A stretch of 64,000 nucleotides of DNA, from positions 87,501-151,500 of the forward strand of contig VCAZ01000247.1 of the NCBI GenBank assembly GCA_005784505.1, given 5' to 3'. Positions 19,809-30,759 of the stretch are shown one piece after another. The notes under the pieces are model-generated. The model saw nothing but the letters and a program-made list of their open reading frames with translations, searched no databases and was not told the DNA's origin. This stretch comes from Bagarius yarrelli. Taxonomy: Eukaryota; Chordata; Actinopteri; Siluriformes; Sisoridae. The position numbers and the translations under genes were made by a program. Numbering within the stretch: position 1 is the first letter of the stretch; every line of letters begins with the position of its first letter.

Positions 19809-20084
19809 GGCCTGTAGACAGACCTCTGTAAATGTTCCATATTTAAAAATCAAATTGGACGTTCTAAGAATTAATAGTTATTTAAAATCATGTAACTGAA
19901 TAAATTAATCTCACTGTTCTGAGTATCGGTAAGACGCAGACCAAGTGAACGAGCTCGTTAGATCATGAGTGCAGCCTCCGATCCGTCATGTTGCCAGATC
20001 TAGTTATTTTATGGGTATTTTATGTAAACTTGTTTTCAATATCTAACGTTACAATGTTAATTAAGTATCTGGGTCATTAATAAA

Positions 20085-20545
20085 ATGGGAAGATCACTGT
20101 TCCACATTCCTCCCTTTCATTCAAACACATGTACTCTGTCTTGCTATGACTGACTTTCATTCCTCTTCTCTTCAGTGCAAACCTCCACCTCTACAGGTTT
20201 TCCTCCAGCTGCTCCCTGCTCTCACTATAGATCACAATGTCATCTGCAAACATCATTGTCCAAGGAGATTCCAATCTGACCTTGTCTGTCACCCGATCCA
20301 TCACCACAGCACACAAGAAGGATCTTAGAGCTGATCCCATACCTTCATTTTATGACTCATTAACTTTATTCCTCTGTAGTTGTTGCAACTCTTGCACATC
20401 ACTCTTGTTCTTAAAGATCCCATTACACTCACTAAAATCCTGTTAAACAATCTAGAAAGATTGTTTTAATCCAGTAATTCCACTGCTGCCTCTTCTAGAG
20501 ATTTCCACACCTCCACTGGTATCTCTTTTGTTTGTTTTCCTTTAA
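20085..20545 (-). mobile_element. RTE-like LINE fragment, reverse transcriptase part
   Basis: Same sequence family as 61050-62060. On the minus strand it has the DDIVICSESREQ-EE type stretch just after the RT catalytic region, and further upstream degenerate finger/palm text. It is truncated and full of stops, and closely parallels the other copy at 61675-61900. LINE clade name (RTE/BovB-like) is from recollection. Confidence 0.6.
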
Positions 20546-20549
20546 AGTA

Positions 20550-21220
20550 TGTGACAACCCTTTATCACCTGCAACTAAACTGACAGGTAGGCAGCAATCA
20601 AAAAAGTAGCGCGCGGATGGTTTATTTTTGTGGACACTGCAATCGGTAAGACAAATGCAATGATCATGATAATATTGTTTATACTAAAATATTTTTAAAT
20701 GCTATTAAAACAGTGGCATAACAAACTTCCCTCATACAACAGAAATAGAAACACTGGCCAGAAAGTCTAGGGTATTTCATTAAGTTTAGCAGTTAGCTAA
20801 CATTTAAAAAGTTATGATTAAACATTTATCTAAAGCAAGAATATCTTATTTATCATTTATACAACAACTATTATTATTTATTAAATTATTACAGCAAAAG
20901 TATTAACATATTGATGCATCATAAAACAAAACGATTGATAAATGCAAGAAATTCAAAATTAATCCCTCGCAGCAAAGAGCAAACCCAAAAGCAGAATGAA
21001 ACAAAATACATTAGTCAGATATTAGGAAGACAATTATGAGGACAAAGAGAGGGAGAACTAATAAGAGGCGATTTTGTAGCCACTAGTATTACACATTTCC
21101 TATCAAACCCCCGGCCCTCACTAATATTTAAACCCTGCCACGGCCATGCACACGTTACTGACTGTAAATACACAGTAGATTAGAGTAGAGCAGCTGCTGC
21201 ATGCTTGGAAATAAAGCAGT
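20550..21220. other. ppfia2 intron, no gene seen
   Basis: AT-rich intron sequence between the 30-nt microexon and the LINE fragment. No feature recognised. Confidence 0.5.
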
Positions 21221-21222
21221 AC

Positions 21223-21252
21223 CTTTCTCCGGTGTTTCCTCAGGTCACTTGG
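21223..21252 (-). CDS. ppfia2: ppfia2 30-nt microexon
   Basis: Encodes PSDLRKHRRK. Bounded by TTTCAG acceptor and GTACTG donor, phase 0 both sides. It is conserved as the PSDLRKHRRK insert of liprin-alpha-2 and can be skipped without frame change, so it is likely alternatively spliced. Confidence 0.92.
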
Positions 21253-21631
21253 CTGAAACACAAAGAAAACAGAAATATACAAATTTATTTCTTAATTTTT
21301 CCTAATTCTGATGTTGGTTATTCCTACTGCTTAATTACAGAGAATAGAACAGGCATGATTAATTGATTATGGGTAACTAATCCTTAAGCAGTTTGTCTAA
21401 CATGATTAATTAACTTTATCCAATTACAGTGACTTTTTTTCTGCAATATTTGACCAATCAGTGTAACTGATGTCTAGGTCACCAAATGCACTTACTTGTT
21501 TTTTATTTTAAATACATGTTTGTACAATAATGTCTCTCATTTACCAACATATATTAGCACAAGTGAGCATGTAAATCATTTCCCTGATGATCTTCACCAA
21601 AGTAAACTGAACTGTTTTACACATGAAATTA

Positions 21632-21833
21632 CATTACATTACATTAGCAGCATTTGGCAGACGCCCTTATCCAGAGCGACTTACAATACTCCTTGTTATA
21701 CAACTGAGCAATTGGGGGTTAAGAGCCTTGCTCAGGGGCCCAACAGTGGTGGCTTGGTCGACCTGGGAATCGAACCCACAACCTTCAGGTTGGTAATCCA
21801 ACACCTTAACCATGAGCCACCACTTCCCACAAA
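21632..21833 (-). mobile_element. tRNA-derived SINE, nearly full-length
   Basis: Reverse orientation: GCATTTGGCAGACGCCCTTA, TCCAGAGCGACTTAC, CAACTGAGCAATTGGGGGTT, GCTCAGGGGCCCAACAGTGG, GGGAATCGAACCCACAACC (B-box complement) and CAACACCTTAACCATGAGCC (A-box complement). Confidence 0.8.
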
Positions 21834-21954
21834 TTAACACTTAATCCTTCAATTTCACCCAACCAAAACACCTAAAACCATCAACACGAAGCAACAATGA
21901 TAAAAGGAGCGATGGAATCCTGAAAGAACTGAATAAAAATTTCATTGTGTATAC

Positions 21955-22180
21955 CAATGTCATGACCCCCATGCGCTCCATGTCCCGGGCGGGGCTGCGG
22001 GGTGTGTGTTTGGGGGACGAGTGCCCGCTGGGTGGCGACGATGATGCGAGGGATGACGCCGTTGCAGAGGCGGTGATAAGAGAACGTGCCAGATTTAATC
22101 CCTCTAAACTCACACTGGCAACACGGTGTTCGATCTCCTCGGCTCGCTGTTCCGTACACTCTTTCTCCTCCTGAATCAGC
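21955..22180 (-). CDS. ppfia2: ppfia2 exon (LIQEEKE... VASVSLEGLNLAR... MGVMTL)
   Basis: A 226-nt exon. It completes the Arg of the previous exon, then LIQEEKECTEQRAEEIEHRV, ASVSLEGLNLARSLITASAT, ASSLASSSPPSGHSSPKHTP and RSPARDMERMGVMTL. Acceptor GTCCAG, donor GTATAC. It covers the end of the coiled-coil region and the Ser/Pro-rich linker of liprin-alpha-2. The VASVSLEGLNLAR phrase separates alpha-2 from alpha-1. Confidence 0.95.
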
Positions 22181-22259
22181 CTGGACACACACACAAAGGT
22201 AGTTCTCATAAACTTTTATTCAAGTTGTAACCTATCTGTGGTAAATGTCCCAGTTTCTG

Positions 22260-23060
22260 GTGTCTCTTTGTGTTTACATTGTCCTTAGAGAAGACTTAAC
22301 AGTAGGGTTGCCACCATTGCAAAAGTAAGAAACACCTGCATAACGCATAAACGCATAAATGTATGTAAACTGGATTGTTTTCCTCAGGATTTAGCTAGCT
22401 CAGGCAGAGGGTCTATTTTCCAGTTGCTTGGCAACTCTGTTCCTGCCAGTTTTAAATTATCTGGTTTATATCAGGAGGTGTTGTAGAAAAAACTTCAGGG
22501 ATTTATTGACAACAGATTTATGGATTTTTCGGGAAAGTGTAGCTTTTTAAAAAGAAGAAGCTGTTTAACCTGCAAAAACAAAACAATTTTTACACCAAAT
22601 GTTACAAGGCAAACTATAATAACTTTAAAGATTCTTTAAGGGTTTTTAATCCAATAATACAAAAGAGCCAATCAGATTAGATTCAAATTTTAGAAAGTTG
22701 AAGTTTATAAAACATGTGCTTTGTGCATCTGAATATAATTGAAATGAATAGATAACATTAGCTAATGAATAAGCTACTAAATATTTACTACATTATACAA
22801 CAAAAAATTAAAAGCTAACAGACTCGTTTGATTTTTTTTTTACCTTCTCTTTTTTTCATCAAGCTATTTTCAAAAGAAATTTACTTTCTGTAAGCTAATT
22901 TCTTTTACTTTCTTCCACTTTTGGAAACGCAAAAAGCAACAGAAAAATTCATTAATAGCATAAAAATTTTAATAAACTTTGAAAGCATAATAATTGACTG
23001 TATTTTTTCATCATGAAAGAAATAGCTAGCTAATGTCAGTAACAGTCCACTGCTTTAAAC
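22260..23060. other. ppfia2 intron, AT-rich
   Basis: No exon recognised. A patch at about 22305-22480 (GGGTTGCCACC to GGAGGTGTTGTAG) resembles 60540-60600 (GGGTTGCCAGATG, ACCTCCTGATAT) and may be a weak dispersed repeat. Confidence 0.45.
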
Positions 23061-23091
23061 CAGAGTTACTCAGTGCTGTTTGAGGTCTGAC

Positions 23092-23309
23092 CGTATCTCC
23101 TTGTTAATGGCGTCGAGTTGCTCCTGCAGCATCATGGCGAGAGTCTGCGCGTCTGAATGTCCGCCGGGCGAGAGCAGATCCATCGAGCTGAACAATGTCT
23201 CCCGATCATCATCGTCGATGTCTGACATCTCGGTATCACTCTCAAATGCGTGTGAACCCAACACGCCAAGCTGCTGTGCTCGCCACTCATGTTCACCCAG
23301 AGACTTCGC
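23092..23309 (-). CDS. ppfia2: ppfia2 exon (FESDTEMSDIDDDDRETLFSS)
   Basis: A 218-nt exon with acceptor GCTAG and donor GTCAGA. It reads AKSLGEHEWRAQQLGVLGSH, then FESDTEMSDIDDDDRETLFS, SMDLLSPGGHSDAQTLAMML and QEQLDAINKEI, ending in a split Arg. It matches the acidic region and short helix of liprin-alpha-2. Confidence 0.95.
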
Positions 23310-24010
23310 CTAGCGTAGAAACAAGTAAGAGGGCAAATCTGTAAACTCGGCCCTGGAGGGTCGGAGTGTCCTGCAGAGTTTAGCTCCAATAAGAAAGAGT
23401 AATGAATGGAAGAAGGTAGTGGTGGGGAGGCACAACTATACTGTGAATGAACCAGAGTTGGGAGGTAAAAGAAAGGATAGTATGGATTTAAGCCAAGGTA
23501 GTGTGAGAGTAAAGGAGAAGCAAGGAGATGATTTAGCAGGAGCTAGATCGAAGAAAAAAGGGGTAGTAGAGATGATGAAGAAGAAAACAAAGAGAGCAGA
23601 CAAATAACGTATTCAAAATCATGGTGAGATTTGCAGAGGAGAAGGGAATTCTGTCAATGAGCCTGGTAAAGTTAACGACTGTTTTAAAAAATTAGGTTGG
23701 TGATATCCATATGGCAAAGGTGTTGAGACATGGCAATTTGATCATTTTCTGTAGAAGCGAGGAACAAAGACAGCAGGCTGGCAGATTGAAAGAAATAGGA
23801 AGAAACAAAATGGTGAGTACAAATTATATTGAAAAAGGAACCAAATGGTGTAAAGGAGTGATCTGTGGAGTTCCAGTGTAAAGTTTTCATGTTCTTGTCT
23901 TTTGGTTTTCTTGTTTCATGTTTGTTTTATTGGTTTTCTTGTTTCAGGTTTATTGCTTTGTTGTTTTTCTTGTTTTATGTTGATTCATGTTCATTGTTTG
24001 TTTTGTGTCT

Positions 24011-24060
24011 AGGCTAAGCTATGCTAGCTGTGCTATGCTAGCTAGCTTAGCTAGCCTAGA
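24011..24060. repeat. GCTAGC-rich palindromic cluster in the LTR
   Basis: GGCTAAGCTATGCTAGCTGT, then GCTATGCTAGCTAGCTTAGC and TAGCC. The left and right halves are partly complementary, so a hairpin is possible. Confidence 0.6.
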
Positions 24061-24239
24061 CAGTATTTTGTTTAATTCCTTGTTCCTCATGTCTTTCTGT
24101 CATGTGCTTCCCCTTGTCCTTGTCATTGGTTAGTTTGGTCCTAAGTGTTAACAGGTGTTACTAGTTTTGTCTTGTGTATTTAAAGCCCCTCTGTCTGGCT
24201 TGTCTTTGTGGTTTGTTGTTCCCTGTACCACTTTGGTGA

Positions 24240-24312
24240 GTTCCTGTTCCTGTTCCTGTTCCTGGTCCTGGTCCTGTTCCTGTTCCTGTTCCTGGTCCTG
24301 TTCCTGTTCCTG
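24240..24312 (+). repeat. hexanucleotide array (TTCCTG/GTCCTG)n in the LTR
   Basis: About twelve tandem hexamers, mixing TTCCTG and GTCCTG, just downstream of the LTR TATA-like box. On the opposite strand it encodes Gln-Glu or Gly-Thr low-complexity ORFs that are not real. Confidence 0.85.
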
Positions 24313-26131
24313 TGTTTTGTATGTAGTCACACTTTAAATAAATCTGCACTTGGGTTCTAAATACATCTTGCCTCAGTGGACTTTCATGACATCCAGTCAG
24401 TGCCACTATGGACAAAATCAAGGCAAACTTAAAGGGAGGAAATGTGGAGAGGGTTCGGAGGCTGCAGTTAAATCGAGAGGGAACAAGGCTAGACAGTGAA
24501 TCTATTTTGGTTGAATTTGAAGATGAAGCTTCCCAAAAAAAGTAACTATGGGCTTTATGAGTTATAATGTTAGAGAATATGTACTAACACCAATGAGATA
24601 TTATAACTGTCATACAGCTAGAACTTGCAATAGCAGAACAAGATGTGCCAGATGTGGAGAAGATCATGACTACGAGCAGTGTGGTCACAAGGAGCAACCC
24701 AGATGTTGTAATTGTGGTGGAGAGCATAGCATGGCTTATGGTAGCAGTAAAGTTTTAGAAAAGGGAAAACAAATACAAAAAGTGAGGATTCATGGTAATA
24801 TGACGTATGCAGAAGCTGTGAGGATAGTAAACCAGAGAGGAGGAAATGGAGAAAGAAGTAGTGCGGGGGAAATAAAACAATAAGGAGTTAGATCAGGAAA
24901 ATAAAGAGAAGGTACCGGTTGATATAAAGAAGCTAGTTACAATCACAGCTGGAGTACTCAATGTTACAATTTTTGTGAAGGCATCAGTCCACCATCTAGA
25001 TATCAGAGGAACGACATGGGAGGAGGTTAGAAATGATCTCAGTACTCAAGTATTCAATATGCGCACCAGGAAAACTTTAGTATTAGATTTAAAATTAGTG
25101 TCTAAGAACTTAAGTGGAAGATGTGAATGGGATGTGTTAGAACACACCACAATAGGCAGTGATCATTTTCTAGTATTCTGTTAACTGTCATTGGAAAAGA
25201 ATAAGAGAAAAGGGGGGATGATGGGGAGGTGGATATTTAGTAGTGCGAAATGGGAATTATTTACATATATTTGTAAAAAGATGATGTGTAAAATAGACTT
25301 AAATAAAGATATTGATGCGGTCGAGAAAAACATTAGAATAACTCTAACAAAAGCTGCAAATCAGTTTATTTCTAAAAGTAAAAAAAGATGAAGAGAAAAG
25401 CAGTCCCTTGGTGGACAGATAATTGTTCCAGAGCAATGAAAGAGAGAAATAAAGCTCTTATAGTTTTAAGAAGAACTCAAAAGTTTTCAAGAATTTAATT
25501 GTATATAAGAAAACACAAACTAAAGTTAGGAAAATAATATATTATAATATATAATAGAGTATGAGAGCATTAAAGAGAGATGAGGAAGTAGCAATCTGAT
25601 GGAGGGGGCAGAAATTATTGCAAAAGAACTGGTTAAAATTCATAGTTCTCATAACTTGAGGAGGCTAAGGAAGGTAGAATGAAGACTAGAGCAGATCATC
25701 CTGGAGTTTTAAAGAGACAGCATAAGGCTAACAGTGTTTTGGATGTTCCATTTACTCTAAATGAAAACAGTAATAGCAAGATCTAGATTAACATTGGAAT
25801 CTGCTATATTACAGTATGTTAAAACATTTAGCTACTTTAGCAGCTTTGAAACTCCTAGGCCTAAATAATAAAGTGTGGGATATAGAGAAACTACCTAATG
25901 CTTGGAGAGAAGCAGTGATTATTCCTATTAGAAAGCCAGGGAAAGATCCTTCAAAACCGATAAACTATAGGCCAACTGGCTCTAACATCACATTTGGGCA
26001 AAATAATGGAAAGAATGATTACTGAAAGACTGACATTTTATTTACAATCAAAGGGACTTTTATCACCTTACCAGAGTGACTTCAGGAGAGGGAAAGGAAC
26101 AATAGGCCCAATTATATATTTGAAAACGTCT

Positions 26132-26447
26132 CGGTTACGTATGGTAACCCTCGTTCCCTGATGGAGGGAACGGAGACGTTGTGTCGAGTGACGACACTAG
26201 GGGTCACGTTTTGGGAGCCCGAATACCTTTGATCTAATTTGAAAAGGCCAATGAAATTGGACGAGCAGAATTTGCATAGCCGGTAACGCCCCGTACTTCC
26301 GGTATAAAAAGCCGGCTGCGATACTGCTCATCGTTCTGTCCTGATGAGCCGAATGACGACTCCCCAGGAGCAGCCCAGCGCAGTAGCATGAGGGACACAA
26401 CGTCTCCGTTCCCTCCATCAGGGAACGAGGGTTACCATCCGTAACCG
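26132..26447. repeat. 51-bp inverted repeat at the DIRS element terminus
   Basis: Left arm 26132-26182 and right arm 26397-26447 are reverse complements with a single visible mismatch (core GGTAACCCTCGTTCCCTGAT, then GGAGGGAACGGAGACGTTGT). They enclose about 214 bp. Each arm also carries a smaller palindrome (CGTTCCC...GGGAACG). Such complementary termini fit the inverted and internal complementary repeats of DIRS retrotransposons. Confidence 0.8.
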
Positions 26448-27310
26448 AAAGGTCCCCTTTCTGTCGCTCACTCCGACGTTGGGACGAAGCCCCATTCGCC
26501 AGGGCTGATGTGGCGGCAACCCCCCTGGTGGAGTGAGCATTCACTCCCAGGGGGCAGGGTAGGCCCCTGGTCTTGTAGGCCTCAAGGATCGCTTCCACTA
26601 TCCAGTGGGAGATCCTTTGTCTGGAGACGGTGTCCCCTTTCCGCCTTCCTTCATAGCAGATGAAGAGCTGATCAGAGCGTCTAAAGCTCTGTGTGCGGTC
26701 CAGGTACGCCCTCAGGGCCTGTACCGGACACAACAAAGGCAGGTCGGGATTCCTCTGCTTGCAAGGTCACCACCTGATCCCAAAAGGGAGTAGTGGGTAC
26801 CTTGGGCACATAGCCCGGCCTAGGTCTCAGGACAACGTGAGAGTCTGCCGGGCCAAATTCCAGGCACGTTCTGTCGACAGAGAAGGCGTGCAGGTCCCCT
26901 ACCCTCTTGATTGAGGTGAGTGCGGTCAGCAAGGCCGTCTTCAGAGAGAGAGTTCTGCTGACTGCAAGGGCTCGAAAGGGTCTCCCTGTAGTCCCTGAAG
27001 GACCACAGATAGATCCCAAGAGGGAACGAGGCGCGTTGCCGGAGTGCGCACCCTCCTGCAGCCTCTGAGGAACCTGATCACCAGATCATGCCTCCCCACC
27101 GATCTGCCCCTATCGTGTCGTGGCCCGCTGAGATGGCAGCGACGTACACTTTGAGGGTAGAGGCAGAAAGGCGCTTATCCAGCCCTGCTTGCAGGAAGGA
27201 GAGAACCGATCTGATGCCACATCTCCGTGGGTCTTCCCCACAGGAGGCACACCAATCGACAAAGATACGCCACTTCAGGTCATACAGCCGCCTCGTTGAG
27301 GGGGCTCTAG
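26440..27310 (-). pseudogene. DIRS tyrosine recombinase, frameshifted
   Basis: N-terminal SAM-like part near 27310-27090 (STRRLYDLKWRIFVDWCASC, then KRLSASTLKVYVAAISAGHD). The middle part is at 27019-26700 (LSLKTALLTALTSIKRVGDL, AFSVD). The C-terminal catalytic part is at 26736-26500 (LCPVQALRAYLDRTQSFRRS, QRISHWIVEAI and HSTRGVAATSAL, carrying the HxxR pair). The parts lie in different frames, so the gene is broken. The function in an intact element is to integrate the circular DNA intermediate. Confidence 0.75.
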
Positions 27311-27349
27311 CCTGAATGATGGTGTTTACCACAGAGGGTGACAGATCTC

Positions 27350-29529
27350 TTAAGTCCTCCTGGTCGCGTTCAGGGGCCATACATGGAGCATCCAGAGATC
27401 CGGGCGCGGGTGCCATAATGTGCCCCTGCCCTGGGAGAGAAGGTCTCTCCACAGAGGGATTGGCCAGGGAGGCGCCACTGCCAGCAGGACTAGTTCGGAG
27501 AAGCAAGTCTTGCTGGGCCAGTAAGGTGCCACGAGCAGCAGCTGCTCCTGGTCCTCCCTGACCTTGCACAGGACCTGTGCCAAGAGGCTCACTGGGGGAA
27601 AAGCGTACTTGCGCAGTCCCTTGGGCCAGCTGTGTGCCAGTGCATCCGTGCCGAGGGGGGCCTCGGACAGGGAATACCACAACTGGCAGTGAGTCGATTC
27701 TGACGAGGCAAACAGATCCACCTGCGCCTGGCCAAACCGCCTCCAAATCAGCTGGACTGTCTGTGGGTGGAGCCTCCACTCGCCCCCAAGGGGTCTCTGT
27801 CGTGAGAGCATATCTGCCACACGATTGAGGTCGCCCGGAACGTGAGTGGCCCGCACAGATTTGAGCCTGTGCTGGCTCCACACCAAGAGATGGTGGGCAA
27901 GCTGGGACATGCGACGGGAGCGTACTCCACCTTGATGGTTGATGTAGGCCACTGTCGCAGTGTTGTCCGACCGGATCAACACGTGTTTGCCCTGAATCAT
28001 GGGCCGAAACCTCCTCAGGGCTAACCACACTGCCAATAGCTCGAGGCGGTTGATATGCCACTGCCGGCGGGGCCCGTCCACACCCCTGCGGCTGCCTGCC
28101 CATTGCATACGGCGCCCCAGCCCGTGGTCGACGCATCTGTCGTAATGACAACACGCCTGGACACCTGCTCTAGGGGCACACCTGCCCGTAGGAATGAGAT
28201 GTCCTCCCACTGACTGAGAGTCCAGCGACACATCATGGTTACCTGCACCCGGTGTGTGCCATGACGCCATGCCCATCTCGGGACCCGGTCGTGAAGCCAG
28301 TGCTGAAGCGGTCTCATGTGCATCAGGCCGAGCGGAACCACCGCGGCTGAAGATGCTAAATGCCCCAGGAGCCTCTGGAATTGCTTTAAGGGGACCGCCG
28401 AGCTGCGTTTGAGAGAGCTCACACATCTCAGCACCGCCTGGGCCCGCTCCGGGGACAGTCGAGCCCTCATCACGACCGAATCCAAATGGATACCGAGAAA
28501 AGCAATACTCTGCACGGGGGAGAGTTTGCTCTTTTCCCAGTTGACCTGAAGCCCCAACCGGGCAAGGTGGTGGAGCACCCTGTCCCTGTGCGCAATCACA
28601 ACGTCTCGTGAGTGAGCTAGGATTAGCCAGTCGTCGAGATAATTGAGGATGCGTATACCCGCCTCTCGGAGGGGGGCTAAGGCAGCCTCCGCGAGCTTCG
28701 TGAAGACACGCGGAGACAGGGACAGCCCGAAGGGGAGGACCTTGTACTGGTATGCACGACCTTCGAAGGCAAACCGCAGAAAGGGTCTGTGTCTTGGAAG
28801 GATCGAAACATGGAAGTACGCATCCTTCAGGTCTACAGCCACGAACCAATCCTGGTGCCTTACACACGTTAAAATGTGTTTCAGGGTTAGCATCCTGAAC
28901 GGGAACCTGTGAAGAGCCCGGTTCAGCGTCCTCAAATCCAGGATTGGCCTGCTCCCTCCCCCCTTCTTGGGTACAATGAAATAGGGGCTGTAAAGCGGGC
29001 GCCTGGCGAACTGAATCGCGTAGCCAAGCTGAATGGTCCTGAGGAGCCACCGGGAGGCACCGGAGAGGCTCACCCAAGCCCCCAGATACCTCACCAATGG
29101 CTCGCGCCGAGACACATCCAGAGTACCCCGGGTGGGGACGCTGTGGCTGGTTGGGGAAGATGTCATGGCAGGAAGACCAGCATCCTTGCCCCTGTACAAC
29201 TTTCCCACCGGGCCCGGGGCTGGCACCACTGACAGACCTGGGAGCCGACCAGGCTGAACCCTGTGCATCGAGTGGGCTGAGCATTCGGGCCCTGGAGGAC
29301 GGACCGGCTGAGCAGGGAGCCCCAAACTCAGTCCAGATCCGATGGCAGTTATCAGCAAGGAGGTTTGACCCAGTAGAGGAGGAATATTGCTCTTTCTTTG
29401 ACCAAGTGTTGGCCGCCTGCCGGCTGACAGGCGGCCGAGGTGAGATAGGAGCTCGACCCCGTCCCCCTCCCAGGGGAGCATCCAAACTGGTCCGCAACCT
29501 CCTCCCTGGGTCGCCCGTCTCAGGAACAC
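27350..29529 (-). pseudogene. DIRS reverse transcriptase / RNase H, frameshifted
   Basis: Reads in two overlapping frames. The RT part (about 28990-28400) has YFIVPKKGGGSRPILDLRTL, VAVDLKDAYFHVSILPRHRP, FLRFAFEGRAYQYKVLPFGL and the catalytic YLDDWLILAHS box at about 28640. RNase H-like text follows near 28160-27700 (TTDASTTGWGAV; then, in the other frame, RSDNTATVAYINHQGG). One or more frameshifts near 28.0-28.2 kb separate the domains. Residues needed for RT (DLKDAY and YLDD) are intact, but the ORF is not. Confidence 0.8.
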
Positions 29530-30493
29530 TTTGAAGCCTTGCGAGGGTTCTTAGTGTCCTGACGACGGGCCTGCGATGCCACCTTCCTGCGAGTAGCCTG
29601 GTGGACTGGCTTGGCTGTCGGTCCCGACTGCCTCGGTGCCGCTGCAGCTCTCGCAGGGGGCTGTCTTCGGGATGGAGCAGACTGGGCCTGCTGGATAGGG
29701 GAAGCGGTGCTTGCCCTTACCCTTCGCCGAGGCAGGATGTGACTAATCGCCTCCGTCTGCTTCTTCACTGTGGAGAATTGCTGGGAGAATTCCTCCACAG
29801 TGTCACCGAAGAGGCCACCCGGTGAGATGGGGGCGTCAAGAAAGCGAACCTTCTCAGCCTCCCGCATCTCGGCCAGGTTAAGCCACAGGTGGCGTTCCTG
29901 GACCACAAGTGTGGCCATCGCCCTTCCCAGAGCCTGCGCAGTGGCCTTCGTAGCCCAAAGGGCATAGTCAGCCACAGAGCGCAGTTCCTGCAGGAGCTCT
30001 GGGTTGGGCCCTCCCTAGTGCAGCTGTTGCAACGCCTGAGCCTGGTATACCTGCAGGGTGGCCATGGCGTGTAGGGCGGATGCAGCTTGCCCAGAGGCAG
30101 TGTAAGCCTTCGCCACAAGGGCAGAAGAAAACTTACATGCCCTGGATGGGAGTCTAGGGCGGGCCCCCTCCAGGTGGCGGCTGTCTGCGGGCACAAGTGT
30201 ACCGCGATAGCCCGCTCCACCTGAGGGATGTCCTCATACCCCCTCGCTGGTCCCCCCTCGAGGGAGGTGAGAGCCGAGGAGCCGGTGTACCGGGATCTGG
30301 CCGAAAACGGCAATTTCCACGATTTCGTCAGCTCCTCGTGTACCTCCGGGAAAAAAGGAACCGGGGGCAGGTGCGGCTTAGCGTCGCGACCGGCACCCAA
30401 GAACCAATTATCCAGCCTTGACTTCTCGGGACCGGGTGGAGGAGACCACCGCAGCCCGATGGCCTTGGCTGCCCGGACTAGTACGGCTGCCAT
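29520..30493 (-). pseudogene. DIRS gag-like ORF1, frameshifted
   Basis: N-terminal part 30493-30015 (MAAVLVRAAKAIGLRWSPPP, then ALTSLEGGPARGYEDIPQVE and RAIAVHLCPQTAATWR). C-terminal part 29975-29520 in another frame (ALGRAMATLVVQERHLWLNL, then FLDAPISPGGLFGDTVEEFS and KKQTEAISHILPRR). This is the structural-protein-like ORF that precedes RT in fish DIRS elements (recollection). It is disrupted by a frameshift at about 30.0 kb. Confidence 0.65.
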
Positions 30494-30759
30494 CTCGGCC
30501 TCACGCTCTGACTGACGCCCGCCCTGGCGGGAAAATGGGAACTACGTTTTCTTCTTTCTATTAGAGTTAGAATTGGTACAGCTTTGTCCAGGAAATATTC
30601 GGTAGATAACTGCACTCCTCAAGGTCTTTACTTAAAAAGTCTTTACTCTTTTGATAGTCACTCTGGTCCACACTCCAGTACAGTAGTTTGCAGTAATGCA
30701 CCTTAACGTTTGATGCCACCTGCCATAAAAGTAGAAGAAGAAGAAGAAGAAGTTGAGGC

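Larger units (their letters stand above)
23872..24396 (+). mobile_element. solo LTR (515 bp) with 5-bp target duplication
   Basis: The element at 23877-24391 begins TGTAAAG and ends CATGACA, the TG...CA ends of an LTR. It is flanked by TCCAG on both sides (23872-23876 and 24392-24396), a 5-bp target-site duplication. Inside are a TATA-like GTATTTAAAGCCCC at about 24175 and AATAAATCTGCAC (poly(A)-like) at 24338. If the LTR and one duplication copy are ignored, the LINE ORF1 frame runs on across the site, so the LTR entered an existing LINE. No internal retroelement genes are present, so this is a solo LTR. Confidence 0.85.
26132..30545 (-). mobile_element. DIRS-type retrotransposon, 5' truncated
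   Basis: Minus-strand element with order gag-like (30493-29520), reverse transcriptase/RNase H (29529-27350), tyrosine recombinase (27310-26440) and terminal inverted repeat (26132-26447). It lacks LTRs and a DDE integrase. The presence of a tyrosine recombinase with HSTRG is diagnostic of the DIRS order. It sits inside the RT region of the I-like LINE. The right end lacks a matching copy of the inverted repeat and the gag-like ORF starts abruptly, so the 5' end is missing. GC content is far above the surrounding intron. Confidence 0.85.
23400..30755 (+). mobile_element. I/Nimb-like LINE, degenerate, interrupted twice
   Basis: Pieces of one non-LTR retrotransposon on the + strand. An ORF1-like region spans 23405-23876 (KVLRHGN-I-FCRSEEQRQQA phrase at about 23717). 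ORF1 continues at 24397-24880, with zinc-knuckle Cys-His motifs CARCGEDHDYEQCGH and CCNCGGEH at 24645-24730. Endonuclease end is near 25100-25180 (SDHF), and the start of RT at 25880-26125 (WREAVIIPIRKPGKDPSKPI). After the DIRS insert, RT resumes at 30560-30630 (RVRIGTALSRKYSVDNCTPQ). The 3' end is a CCACCTGCCATAAAAGTAGA-type tail with (GAA)n at 30731-30752. Many stops and frameshifts make it inactive. The clade name rests on the zinc-knuckle pattern and the GAA tail. Confidence 0.75.

Noticed and set aside
24548..24883. Cellular zinc-knuckle (CCHC) protein gene
   Set aside because: It lies in a degenerate LINE with endonuclease and RT remnants in the right order, so it is ORF1 of the LINE.
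26197..27310. Phage-type integrase or horizontally acquired tyrosine recombinase
   Set aside because: It is adjacent to DIRS-type RT and gag-like ORFs in the expected order, so it is the DIRS recombinase.
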